From Azonexus sp. (GTDB taxonomy: Bacteria > Pseudomonadota > Gammaproteobacteria > Burkholderiales > Rhodocyclaceae), in the NCBI GenBank assembly GCA_030691385.1, contig JAUYEI010000025.1, positions 1 to 53,890 of the forward strand: a stretch of 53,890 nucleotides of DNA, in the 5' to 3' direction. The notes beneath the pieces were generated by a model. The model saw only the letters and a program-made list of their open reading frames with translations. It had not been told where the DNA came from and searched no databases. Below are positions 22,340 to 30,734 of this stretch, in pieces (position 1 is the first letter of the stretch; every line of letters starts with the position of its first letter). The position numbers and the translations under genes are program-made.

Positions 22340-22730
22340 GTTCATGATTTTTCATTGATAGGGTGTTTTGAAGCTGTAGACAAGCCTGTGTACAAGCTGT
22401 CCAGCAATTGTGGGCAAGTCGTCTGTTTTCAAAAAACGAAAAACTATCCGGAATCCATCCACAGGCAAGCCAGTGGGTTACCAAGCGGGATAAAGTACAT
22501 TCAAGTTATTGAAAATAAAACAGAATGTTATTTTATTCACAGACTTGTTGCTAAGTTATTCTCAGTAGTAGGTTTACATATAGTTATTATCAAAAACCCT
22601 GTACACCGCGCTAACTTGAAACCTGAACCCAGAACTTGGATCCAAGGATGTGGTTCAGCTTTGGCGTTCCTGATCACGGTCACTGTCTTGATCGTGAAAT
22701 TTTGCTGGGATACGTTCAGGCTTTTGTAAA
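22340..22730. other. AT-rich gene-free region with DnaA-box-like repeats (candidate origin)
   Basis: In a GC-rich window this stretch is strikingly AT-rich, most of all at 22500-22600. DnaA-box-like 9-mers are TGTAGACAA 22375-22383, TGTGTACAA 22387-22395 and TGTGGGCAA 22409-22417 on one strand, and CCATCCACA 22455-22463, TTATTCACA 22533-22541 and TTATTCTCA 22556-22564 on the other. Three GATC sites lie at about 22640-22695. I see no credible gene. Together this resembles an origin or a DnaA-titration site. Confidence 0.5.
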
Positions 22731-22799
22731 CCTTTTTTCGGAACTCAAGTGAGCTGGCATTTTCAAATAAAATTCAGCCACTTCGTTTGAGGAAACCCG

Positions 22800-24446
22800 A
22801 TGCGCGTCACGCTTGTTCATCCTGCCGGCTTCAATTTCGTGCCCGGCCAACCGGATTTTTCGGTTTTGGCCAACCGCATGCCCCCCATCGGCATCATGCA
22901 ACTGGCCTCATGGCTGGAAAAATTCGGACATAGCGTGCAGCTACATGACTGTCTTGGCCCGTATGCACCGCCGACGACGGCCGAGAATGCCGGGATCGTG
23001 CTGGCTACCGACCCGGAAATGGTGGGTTTTTCGGCGACGACCTCGGGTTTCATGGATGCTTTCGAGATTGCTGCCTATATTCGTGAGCGGCGGCCGGAGA
23101 TCAAGATCGTTTTCGGCAATGTCCATGTTTCGTCGCTCGGTGCGCCCATCCTCGAGAAATTTCCGGAAATCGATTATCTGGTCATCGGCGAGGGTGAAGG
23201 CGCCATGCTGGAGCTGGCTGATGGCAAACCGCTGGCGTCGATCGGCAACCTGATCTGGCGCAACGAGGCCGGGGGGATCGTCGCCAATCCGCGCCGCGAC
23301 CGCATCACGAGCCTCGATGAACTGCCCTTCCCGGCTTATGAAAAGCTGGCCGGCTTCCCGCACGCCTATCATCTGCCGCTGTTTGCCTATGAAAAGCGCC
23401 ACGGGGCGACAATGATCACCTCGCGCGGTTGTCCCTACACCTGCTCGTTCTGCGACCGGACGGTTTTCGAGCGGGCCTACAAGACCAATTCGCCGCAGTA
23501 CATCTACGATCATATGAAGTATTTGCGCGACAACTTCGGTGTCTGGCACATCAACATGTACGACGATCTGTTCACGGCCAAGAAACAGCGTGTCCTCGAT
23601 CTGTGTGAACTGTTGATCGAAAATCCGCTCAGCATGCAGTTCAACTGCGCCATCCGCGCCGGCCACACCTCGGATGAAATGCTGGCCAAACTCAAGAAGG
23701 CCGGGGCGCTCATGGTGTCGATCGGCATCGAGTCGGCCGATCCGGACATGATGGAGCGCCACAAGGCTGGCGTCACGCTCGAAGCGGTGCGCGAAACCGT
23801 GCGCTCGATCCACGCCGCGGGCTTGCGCGCCAAGGGCCTGTTCATTTTCGGCATGCCCGGCGAAACACCGGAAACCGTGCGGACGACGAGCGATTTCATC
23901 CTGTCGCTCGAACTCGATGAAATGAACATGACCAAGTTCAGCCCGCTGCACGGTGCGCCGATCTGGGACGAGTGCATCAACGATCCGACCGGCGATTTCG
24001 TCGAAGACTGGCGCCTCATGAACTGCCTGAATTTCGTCTATCTGCCGGAAGGTTTCAAGTCGCGCGAAGAGATGGATGCGCTGTACAACTGGCACGTCAA
24101 ACGCTTCTACGACAGCAAGGGCTATCGGCGCCGCTTCGCCAGACGCTTGTGGCAACATCGCTGGAGTCTCTGGCACGTGCTCAAGCACCTGCCGGAGACC
24201 ATCGCCGCAGCACGTTACTTCAGTTCCAACAAGGAGCAGCTCGAAAAGGCGGCACGTGAATTCAAGCTGCATCCGCGCCAGCCGCTCGGCCTCAAGCCGC
24301 AGCTATCGACCGAACTGCTGATCGACAACATTGTCTCGCTGTCGCCGGTCAAGCTGACGCGGCGCGATGCGGCCAAGCAGATCATTCCCGTTGTCTATGA
24401 AGCTTCGGCATGCTGTACGCCGCCAGCCGTACAGGCAGCGGTATAA
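22800..24446 (+). CDS. B12-binding-domain radical SAM protein
   Basis: A 548-residue enzyme of the BchE/HpnJ-like class. The N-terminal cobalamin-binding-like domain (about 1-150) has MPPIGIMQLASWLEK. The radical SAM domain from about 200 has the iron-sulfur motif CX3CX2C at Cys211, Cys215 and Cys218 (RGCPYTCSFC). ATG 22800 follows GAGGAAACCC. The next gene starts 38 bases downstream. The reaction is unknown. Its place ahead of the pigment genes suggests tailoring of a lipid or polyene, but that is only context. Confidence 0.85.
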   Translation: MRVTLVHPAGFNFVPGQPDFSVLANRMPPIGIMQLASWLEKFGHSVQLHDCLGPYAPPTTAENAGIVLATDPEMVGFSATTSGFMDAFEIAAYIRERRPEIKIVFGNVHVSSLGAPILEKFPEIDYLVIGEGEGAMLELADGKPLASIGNLIWRNEAGGIVANPRRDRITSLDELPFPAYEKLAGFPHAYHLPLFAYEKRHGATMITSRGCPYTCSFCDRTVFERAYKTNSPQYIYDHMKYLRDNFGVWHINMYDDLFTAKKQRVLDLCELLIENPLSMQFNCAIRAGHTSDEMLAKLKKAGALMVSIGIESADPDMMERHKAGVTLEAVRETVRSIHAAGLRAKGLFIFGMPGETPETVRTTSDFILSLELDEMNMTKFSPLHGAPIWDECINDPTGDFVEDWRLMNCLNFVYLPEGFKSREEMDALYNWHVKRFYDSKGYRRRFARRLWQHRWSLWHVLKHLPETIAAARYFSSNKEQLEKAAREFKLHPRQPLGLKPQLSTELLIDNIVSLSPVKLTRRDAAKQIIPVVYEASACCTPPAVQAAV

Positions 24447-24484
24447 TCGCCCCTCTTTCGTCATGGGCATCGGGGAGCACTGAC

Positions 24485-25123
24485 ATGAAGGAAAATTTCA
24501 TTTTTAGCTGTTTTTTCCGGTTGACCGTGGCAGCCTGCGTCGTCGTCGCACTGGGCGCCTGCAAGGGCAACGAAACCAGGCCGGAAGACGGCAAGCCGGT
24601 AGCCGAGGCGAAAAAGGAAACGGCCGTGCGCAGCGGTTACGCCTGCTGCAACCTGCATTACTCGGGTGACTGGATCAGCGACTCGAATCTGGCCCAATTG
24701 CCCTTCATTCCCGCCGGCACGCCGATCAAGGTTTTGAAGATCGACGGTTATCGCGCCAACATCGATGTCGAGGGCAAGCCGTATCGCCTCGGTCACGATT
24801 ATGGCCGGGCCGAGGAAACGACCGAGCAGTGGGTCAACAAGCTGGTCGTCCTCGACGACCCGAAGGTCAAGATGGCCAAGTTTTCACCGGCCGTGCGGGC
24901 GGCGATCACCAAGGGCCAACTCATGAAGGGCATGACCAGGGAACAGGTCATCATGGCGGTCGGCCATCCGCAAACCAACGAAAATCCGCGCCTGGATGGT
25001 CCTTACTGGCGCTACTGGTGGTCGAGCTTCGGCCCCTATTACGTGTATTGGGCCAAGGGAATTGTCAGCAAGATCGACGGCCATTCCGAAACAGTCGGCA
25101 CCATGACCTACAAAGGCAAATAA
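24485..25123 (+). CDS. Lipoprotein with BamE/SmpA-OmlA-like domain
   Basis: A predicted outer-membrane lipoprotein of 212 residues. The signal peptide has lipobox LGAC with acylated Cys26. The C-terminal part (LMKGMTREQVIMAVGHPQTNENP) matches the SmpA/OmlA fold pattern. The middle part is not recognised. ATG 24485 is chosen over an earlier frame opening because the signal peptide begins there. Residues 4-16 (the FIFSCFFRLTVAA part of the signal peptide) are encoded by repeat A copy 4, so the motif forms the hydrophobic leader. The flavin enzyme follows after 35 bases. Confidence 0.8.
   Translation: MKENFIFSCFFRLTVAACVVVALGACKGNETRPEDGKPVAEAKKETAVRSGYACCNLHYSGDWISDSNLAQLPFIPAGTPIKVLKIDGYRANIDVEGKPYRLGHDYGRAEETTEQWVNKLVVLDDPKVKMAKFSPAVRAAITKGQLMKGMTREQVIMAVGHPQTNENPRLDGPYWRYWWSSFGPYYVYWAKGIVSKIDGHSETVGTMTYKGK
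24494..24532 (+). repeat. Repeat A, copy 4 (in a lipoprotein signal peptide)
   Basis: AATTTC, then the perfect core TTTTTTCCGGTTGACCGTGG. It lies 9 bases inside the lipoprotein gene, sense orientation. Confidence 0.88.
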
Positions 25124-25158
25124 CTCATCGCCGCCGCAGAGAAAAACTAAGGGTTTCC

Positions 25159-26493
25159 ATGATGGAACAAGTGCAGGGAGTGGAGCGCAGGCAGTGCGAT
25201 GTGCTGGTCATCGGCGGTGGGCCGGCCGGGTGTACCGTGGCCCCGATGCTGGCCGAAAAGGGCTACCAGGTGGTCATGCTCGAAAAGGCGCACCACCCGC
25301 GTTTTCATATCGGCGAATCCTTGCTGCCGGCCAACCTGCCGCTCTTCGAGCGCATGGGCATCGCCGAGGAAGTGAAAGCCATCGGCATGTACAAGCCGGG
25401 CGCCGAGTTCGTTTCGCCGCACCATGAAATGCCGTCGCTCTTCGTCTTCGCCGAGGCCTGGGACAAGACCATGCCCCACGCCTACCAGGTCAGGCGCGAC
25501 CAGTTCGACACCGTCCTGATCCGCAACGCCGCGAAAAAAGGCGTCGAAGTCCATGAAGGCTGCAAGGCCAAGGCGGTCGATTTCCTGCCCGACAACACCG
25601 CCACTGTCCGTGCCATGCATGACGACGGCAGCGAAACCGAGTGGCAGGCCCGTTTCGTCGTCGATGCCTCGGGTCGCGACACCTTTCTGGCCAACCGCTT
25701 CCAGATCAAGCACCGCAACCCCAAGCACAACAGCTCGGCCATTTACGGCCATTTCACCGGCTGCAAGCGCCATGAGGGCGTCGCCGAAGGCAACATCAGC
25801 ATTTTCTGGTTCGAGCACGGCTGGTTCTGGTTCATCCCGATGCAGAACGACGTGACCAGCATCGGCATGGTGACCTGGCCGTACTACATGAAAACCAAGG
25901 GCGAGCGCAGCCTTGAACAATTCCTGCGCGACGGCTTCGCCCTGTGCCCGAAGCTGGGCGAGCGCCTGAAAGAGGCCAGGCTGATCAACGAAGTCGAGGC
26001 CACCGGCAACTTCTCCTATGTTTCCGAGCGCAATCACGGCAACAACTACGTCATGCTCGGCGATGCCTACGCCTTCATCGACCCGGTGTTCTCGTCCGGC
26101 GTGTTGCTTGCCATGAACAGCGGCGTCATTGCCGCCGAAGCCATCGATACCTGCCTGAGCAACCCGGCCAGGGCGCCGGCCGCGCTCAAGAAATTCGATG
26201 CGCTCATGAAGCACGGGCCGAAGGAATTCTCGTGGTTCATCTACCGCGTGACCAACCCGATCATGCGCGAATTCTTCATGGGGCCGCGCAACCTGTTCCG
26301 CACCAAGGAAGCCGTGCTCTCCATGCTGGCCGGCGACATCTTCGGCAAGACGCCGATCTGGTCATCGATCATGACCTTCAAGATACTTTATTACATTGTC
26401 AACATCATGCAGCCGAGGAAAGCCTTCATGGGCTGGAAACGTCGCCGTTTCAACATTCGCAAGGTCGACGACGCGGTCGTTTACAACGCATAG
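25159..26493 (+). CDS. FAD-dependent halogenase-like oxidoreductase
   Basis: A 444-residue flavoprotein. The FAD motif GGGPAG is at 19-24 and GESLLP near 54. The flavin-halogenase signature WxWxIP is present as WFWFIP at 222-227, and the second halogenase-type motif FIDPVFSSG is at 306-314. These are hallmarks of flavin-dependent halogenases acting on phenols or pyrroles; related FAD oxygenases and reductases usually lack WxWxIP. Xanthomonadin and some aryl polyene loci carry such a gene, so the likely substrate is the aryl head or the polyene. ATG 25159 is followed by a second ATG. The stop overlaps the chorismatase GTG by one base. Confidence 0.82.
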   Translation: MMEQVQGVERRQCDVLVIGGGPAGCTVAPMLAEKGYQVVMLEKAHHPRFHIGESLLPANLPLFERMGIAEEVKAIGMYKPGAEFVSPHHEMPSLFVFAEAWDKTMPHAYQVRRDQFDTVLIRNAAKKGVEVHEGCKAKAVDFLPDNTATVRAMHDDGSETEWQARFVVDASGRDTFLANRFQIKHRNPKHNSSAIYGHFTGCKRHEGVAEGNISIFWFEHGWFWFIPMQNDVTSIGMVTWPYYMKTKGERSLEQFLRDGFALCPKLGERLKEARLINEVEATGNFSYVSERNHGNNYVMLGDAYAFIDPVFSSGVLLAMNSGVIAAEAIDTCLSNPARAPAALKKFDALMKHGPKEFSWFIYRVTNPIMREFFMGPRNLFRTKEAVLSMLAGDIFGKTPIWSSIMTFKILYYIVNIMQPRKAFMGWKRRRFNIRKVDDAVVYNA

Positions 26494-27497
26494 TGGCTCT
26501 CCGGTTCGTATCCTCGCCGTCTGCCGTTTCACGTGAAACCGGCAGTGAACTCGGTGGCGCCCTGGTCGGCGAACCGCCCAGCGGTGCCGTGCCGGCCTGG
26601 CCCGTGCAGCGGGTATTTGCCCCGCTGCTCGGGGCCACCTCGGCGGCCATCCATGAAACCTGGCTGAGCGATCAGGCAGTCATCGCCGGGCACTGCGAGG
26701 GCATCGTCTGGCGGCGCGCCGATGGCCTGCTCTATGGCGTCATCGAACTCGACGAAGCCGATTTCGCCGCCTCGGCCAAGGGTTCGCCCCTGCAGGCGGC
26801 CAGCGAGGAAGCCTACAGCCGCATCTTCCGGCTGCTCGACACCGAGCAGGTACCGCATCTGTGGCGGGTATGGAATTACCTGTCGGCAATCAATCTGGAA
26901 ACCGACGGCCTGGAGCGCTACCGCCAGTTCAACATCGGCCGCCAGGATGCCTTTCTCGAATGCCATCGCGGCGCCACCGGCAACGTGCCGGCGGCCTGCG
27001 CCATCGGCCTGGCCGGCAGCCCGCTGAGCATTGCCTTCATGGCCGGCACGACACCCGCCGTGCCGCTCGAGAACCCGCGTCAGATCAGCGCCTACAACTA
27101 CCCGGCCGATTACGGCCCGCGCAGCCCGACCTTTTCGCGCGGCGCACTGGTTTATCCGCAGGGCCAGGAAATCCTCTTCATTTCCGGTACGGCGAGCATT
27201 GTTGGCCACGAGACGATTTTCCCGGGCGACGTCGCCGGGCAGTGTCGCGAGGCCATGGCCAACGTCGCGGCGGTCGTCGCCGAGGCCAACCTTCAGTCCC
27301 GCAGCGGGCCGTACGCGCTGACCGATCTTTCCTACCGCGTCTATGTCCGTCAGGCCGCCGATTTCCGGGTCATCCGCGAAACGCTGGCGCCGCTGGTCGG
27401 CCCGGCGGAAATTGTCTACATGCAGGCCGATATCTGCCGGCATGATCTGTTGCTGGAAATCGAGGCGATGGCCTCGAATGCGTTGCAGGGAAGTTGA
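26493..27497 (+). CDS. Chorismatase (XanB2/FkbO/Hyg5-like), hydroxybenzoate-forming
   Basis: A 334-residue cytoplasmic enzyme expected to split chorismate into pyruvate and 3- and/or 4-hydroxybenzoate, the starter unit of xanthomonadin-type aryl polyenes. Family-like stretches are YNYPADYGPRSPTFSRG, ILFISGTASIVGHET and YMQADICRHDLLLEIE. The start is GTG 26493, overlapping the previous stop (TAGTG); a long frame upstream belongs to the wrong frame of the halogenase gene. Codons 12-16 (VSRET) contain a perfect parS core, in a poorly conserved N-terminal stretch. Which isomer is made cannot be told. Confidence 0.85.
   Translation: MALRFVSSPSAVSRETGSELGGALVGEPPSGAVPAWPVQRVFAPLLGATSAAIHETWLSDQAVIAGHCEGIVWRRADGLLYGVIELDEADFAASAKGSPLQAASEEAYSRIFRLLDTEQVPHLWRVWNYLSAINLETDGLERYRQFNIGRQDAFLECHRGATGNVPAACAIGLAGSPLSIAFMAGTTPAVPLENPRQISAYNYPADYGPRSPTFSRGALVYPQGQEILFISGTASIVGHETIFPGDVAGQCREAMANVAAVVAEANLQSRSGPYALTDLSYRVYVRQAADFRVIRETLAPLVGPAEIVYMQADICRHDLLLEIEAMASNALQGS
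26526..26539. other. parS-like ParB binding site 2 (inside chorismatase gene)
   Basis: GTTTCACGTGAAAC is a perfect 14-base parS core, here coding for VSRET in the chorismatase. Confidence 0.8.
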
Positions 27498-27502
27498 TGA
27501 CC

Positions 27503-28345
27503 ATGTCGAAAAAATTGAACAAGGGCGCGCTGGCCGCGCTGGGAATGGCCGCCATGGCGAGCGGCGCGCTGGCCGCCGGTGACCGGCCGCTGTGGGTACT
27601 CGGGGCCGGCCTGGCCGCCTTCAGCTTCCCGTCCTATCGCGGCTCGGACCAGGCCCACAACTTTCTCATGCCGGTGCCGCATTTCACCTACCACGGCGAG
27701 TTTTTCAAGGCCGACCGCCAGGGTATCCGCGGCAGTTTCTTCGATTCCGACCGGCTCGACCTGACGGTCAGCCTGGCCCTCTCGCCGCCGGTGAGCAGCA
27801 GCGACATCACGGCCCGCGCCGGCATGTCCAATCTCAAGGGCAGCTTCGAGATCGGGCCGCAAATGGACGTCACCTTCTGGCGTTCGGAGAGCCGCGCCCG
27901 TTTCGTCAAGCTGCTGCTGCCGCTGCGCACCGCCATCACTGTCGAAGGCTCGCCGAAGAGCATCGGCTGGGTTTTTCATCCCAAGCTCAACATGGATATC
28001 ACCGACATTCCCGGCATGGCCGGCTGGAACCTCGGCATGCTGGCCGGCCCGCTGTTCGGTGACAAGCGCCAGCACGCCTACTACTACACCGTCGCCCCGC
28101 AGTACGCGACGGCCGACCGCCCGGCCTATGAAGCCGGGGCGGGCTATGCCGGCACGCAGTACCTTGCCGCGCTGTCCAAGCGCTTCCCGAAATACTGGGT
28201 CGGCGGTTTCGTGCGCTATGACAACCTGAGCGGCGCCACTTTCGAGAACAGTCCGCTCGTTCGCCAGAAGGATTACTTCGCCGCCGGCATCGCCTTCACC
28301 TGGGTTTTCGGAGAGTCGTCGACCCGCGTCAAGGTCGATGACTGA
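27503..28345 (+). CDS. MipA/OmpV-family outer membrane protein
   Basis: A 280-residue predicted outer-membrane beta-barrel with a cleavable signal peptide (ALAALGMAAMASGALAA). FSFPSYRGSDQAHNFLMPVPHFTYHG and DYFAAGIAFTWVF at the end fit the MipA/OmpV family. ATG 27503 has AGGGAAG at good spacing; ATG 27497, overlapping the chorismatase stop, is an alternative. The 3' end overlaps the next gene by 8 bases. The role in this locus is unknown; it could anchor or accommodate the pigment lipid. Confidence 0.8.
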   Translation: MSKKLNKGALAALGMAAMASGALAAGDRPLWVLGAGLAAFSFPSYRGSDQAHNFLMPVPHFTYHGEFFKADRQGIRGSFFDSDRLDLTVSLALSPPVSSSDITARAGMSNLKGSFEIGPQMDVTFWRSESRARFVKLLLPLRTAITVEGSPKSIGWVFHPKLNMDITDIPGMAGWNLGMLAGPLFGDKRQHAYYYTVAPQYATADRPAYEAGAGYAGTQYLAALSKRFPKYWVGGFVRYDNLSGATFENSPLVRQKDYFAAGIAFTWVFGESSTRVKVDD

Positions 28346-29120
28346 TCGTTCGCGCCCAGGCCATCCCCTGTGGATGGCCTACGAGTACCTGGCCATGGTT
28401 GTCGGTCTGGGCACGCTGGCCGTGCTTTGCCTGATCTGGCTGCCCGGCGCGCTGGTCCTTGATTTCCTGCTGCCCCGGCGTCTCGGCCAAACGGTCGGCC
28501 GGGCCACCATTTCATGGGGTTTTCGGCTTTATCTGCGCATTTTGACCGTCTTCTGCGCCTGTCGCTTCGACCTGACCGAGATCGACCGCCTGCGTGACCA
28601 GGGGCCGCTCATCGTTGCCGCCAACCACCCTTCCCTGCTCGACGCCGTGCTGATCGTCTCCCGGCTGCCCAACGCCGTCTGCGTCATGAAGGCGGCGCTC
28701 ATGGACAACCTGCTGTTCGGCGCCGCCGCCCGGCTGGCCCGCTACATCCGCAACGACGCGGCGCTCGACATGATCCTCGGGGGGCGCGACGAGTTGGAGC
28801 AAGGCGCGCATCTGGTCATCTTTCCCGAAGGTTCACGCACGCTCGATTTTCCCTTCGACGCCAGCTCGCCGAGCGTCGGGCTGATTGCCAGCCGCAGCAA
28901 GGTCGACGTGCAGACCCTGCTCATCGAATTTTCGAGCCCGTATCTCGGCAAGGCCTGGCCGCTTTTCCGCCGCCCCGAGTTGCCACTCACCTGCCGGGTC
29001 CGCCTCGGCCGGCGCTTTGCCCCACCGACCAACATCCAGGCCTTCACGGCCGAGCTCGACGCCTATTTTCATTTCGAATTTGGCCAAAATTTCCGGTCGA
29101 CCGTAGCATTCGCTGCCTGA
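28338..29120 (+). CDS. 1-acyl-glycerol-3-phosphate-type acyltransferase (PlsC-like)
   Basis: A 260-residue membrane-bound acyltransferase with one N-terminal TM helix (about 18-42). The catalytic motif HX4D is NHPSLLD with His97 and Asp102, and the second motif FPEGSR is at 162-167. Similar enzymes occur in aryl polyene loci and probably acylate the pigment or its lipid anchor. The last residues (245-257, FHFEFGQNFRSTV) are encoded by repeat A copy 5, forming a tail beyond the usual domain. The start overlaps the OmpV-like gene by 8 bases. Confidence 0.85.
   Translation: MTDRSRPGHPLWMAYEYLAMVVGLGTLAVLCLIWLPGALVLDFLLPRRLGQTVGRATISWGFRLYLRILTVFCACRFDLTEIDRLRDQGPLIVAANHPSLLDAVLIVSRLPNAVCVMKAALMDNLLFGAAARLARYIRNDAALDMILGGRDELEQGAHLVIFPEGSRTLDFPFDASSPSVGLIASRSKVDVQTLLIEFSSPYLGKAWPLFRRPELPLTCRVRLGRRFAPPTNIQAFTAELDAYFHFEFGQNFRSTVAFAA
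29070..29108 (+). repeat. Repeat A, copy 5 (3' end of acyltransferase gene)
   Basis: CATTTC and the core TTTCCGGTCGACCGTAGCA, without indels. It codes for the last 13 residues but three of the acyltransferase. GGTCGACC makes the central palindrome perfect. Confidence 0.75.
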
Positions 29121-29144
29121 TCCCCTGCCCCACGCCTTTTCACC

Positions 29145-29909
29145 ATGCCCGCCGCTTCAACCACCCACCTCGTCCTGATCCCCAGCTACAACCCCGGCCC
29201 CAAGGTGCTCGCCACCGTGCAGGCCGCTCGCACGCAGTGGACGCCGGTATGGGTCGTCGTCGATGGCAGTACCGACGGCAGCGCCGAGCAGCTACAGGCG
29301 CTGGCGGCCAGCGATGCCGGTCTCAAAGTGATCGTCCTGCCGGAAAATCGTGGCAAGGGCGCGGCTGTGCTCGAAGGCATCACGCTGGCCGCGGCCGCCG
29401 GCTACACCCACGCCCTGACCATGGATTCCGACGGCCAGCACCCGGCCAACCTGATCCCGGCCTTCATGGCCGCCTCGCAGGCCGAACTGGACAAAATGGT
29501 GCTCGGCAAGCCGGTCTTCGCCGCCGATGCACCGGCCCTGCGCGTCAATGGCCGCAAGGTCTCGAACGGCTGGGCCAATCTCGAAACGCTATGGATGGGC
29601 ATCGGCGATTCGCTCTACGGTTTCCGCGTCTATCCCGTCATGCCGCTGATCAGGATCATGCGCGCCAACCGCTTCATGCGGCGCTTCGATTTCGATCCGG
29701 AAGCCGTCGTCCGCCTGTGCTGGGCCGGTGTCCGGCCGCTCAACATCGATGCCCCGGTGCGTTATTTCCGGGCCGACGAGGGCGGTGTTTCCCACTTCAA
29801 GTACTTGCGCGACAATGCGCTCCTGACCTGGATGCATACCCGGCTTTTTCTCGGCTTTGTCATCCGCCTGCCACTTCTTGCATGGCGTCGCCTGCAAACC
29901 ACCTCCTGA
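29145..29909 (+). CDS. Family 2 glycosyltransferase
   Basis: A 254-residue GT-A fold enzyme. The nucleotide-sugar region is LIPSYNPGP, VVDGSTDGS and the metal motif DSDGQH (Asp94, Asp96), followed by the acceptor part and a hydrophobic C-terminal segment (LFLGFVIRLPLLAW) that may bind the membrane. Dolichol-phosphate-mannose-synthase-like enzymes look similar. In aryl polyene loci a GT2 enzyme is usual and likely decorates the aryl polyene lipid. It lies 24 bases after the acyltransferase and 12 before the methyltransferase. Confidence 0.88.
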   Translation: MPAASTTHLVLIPSYNPGPKVLATVQAARTQWTPVWVVVDGSTDGSAEQLQALAASDAGLKVIVLPENRGKGAAVLEGITLAAAAGYTHALTMDSDGQHPANLIPAFMAASQAELDKMVLGKPVFAADAPALRVNGRKVSNGWANLETLWMGIGDSLYGFRVYPVMPLIRIMRANRFMRRFDFDPEAVVRLCWAGVRPLNIDAPVRYFRADEGGVSHFKYLRDNALLTWMHTRLFLGFVIRLPLLAWRRLQTTS

Positions 29910-29921
29910 TCGAATCCCCAC

Positions 29922-30680
29922 ATGACCGAATCCACCGCGCCGAATGCTGCCCTGAAGTCCGACCCTCGCCTGCAGGCGTATTTTGATGGCGAAAGCGAGC
30001 GCCGGGCGGCGACGCGCGTGATGTTCGACCAGGCCGCCGGCGGCTACGATCAGGCCGAGCGCATCACCGCCCTGGGCAGCGGCGCCTGGTATCGGCGCGA
30101 TGTCCTGCGCCGCAATGGTCTGGCGGCCGGCATGACGCTGCTTGATGTCGCGGCCGGCACCGGCCTGGTGGCCGCCGAAGGGCAGCACCTGATCGGACCA
30201 AGCGGCCACCTGCTGGCGCTCGATCCGTCACCCGGCATGCTGGCCGAACTGCGCAAGAAGCTCAACGTCGAAACCATCGAAGCCTACGCCGAATCGATTC
30301 CCCTGCCGGACAACCATGTCGATTTCGTTTCCATGGGTTACGCCCTCCGCCATGTCGGCGATCTCGACCTGGCCTTCAGTGAATATCACCGCGTGCTGCG
30401 TCCCGGCGGCCGCGCCTGCATCATGGAAATCAGCCGGCCGCAGAGCCGTTTCGGGCAACTGCTCCTGCGTGGCTATATTCGCGGCGTCGTGCCCTTCCTG
30501 GCTCGCCTGATGCGCAGTCAGGCCGACGTCAAGCGGCTCTGGGAATACTACGGCGACACCATCGAACTGGCCCTGGAATCGGAGCAGATTCTCGACGCCA
30601 TGCGGCGTGCCGGTTTTGTTGATGTGTCGTGCTCGGTCACCCTCGGCGTCTTTCGCGAGTATCTGGGCCGCAAGCCCTGA
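29922..30680 (+). CDS. Class I SAM-dependent methyltransferase (UbiE-like)
   Basis: A 252-residue cytoplasmic methyltransferase. The SAM motif LDVAAGTG is at 74-81, and MGYALRHVGDLDLAFSEYHRVLRPGG is the typical motif II/III stretch of UbiE/COQ5-like enzymes. Aryl polyenes are often methylated on the aryl ring, so this gene is a candidate for that step. It shares the plus-strand run from the chorismatase onwards. The substrate is unproved. Confidence 0.85.
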   Translation: MTESTAPNAALKSDPRLQAYFDGESERRAATRVMFDQAAGGYDQAERITALGSGAWYRRDVLRRNGLAAGMTLLDVAAGTGLVAAEGQHLIGPSGHLLALDPSPGMLAELRKKLNVETIEAYAESIPLPDNHVDFVSMGYALRHVGDLDLAFSEYHRVLRPGGRACIMEISRPQSRFGQLLLRGYIRGVVPFLARLMRSQADVKRLWEYYGDTIELALESEQILDAMRRAGFVDVSCSVTLGVFREYLGRKP

Positions 30681-30734
30681 CCCGGCCGGAATTCATGTTT
30701 GATTGGCGCCTGACCCCGGCAAGCCATTGGCAAA

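Noticed and set aside
22355..22729. 124-codon frame in the AT-rich region
   Set aside because: Unlike a natural protein; overlaps the DnaA-box-like cluster and lacks a ribosome-binding site.
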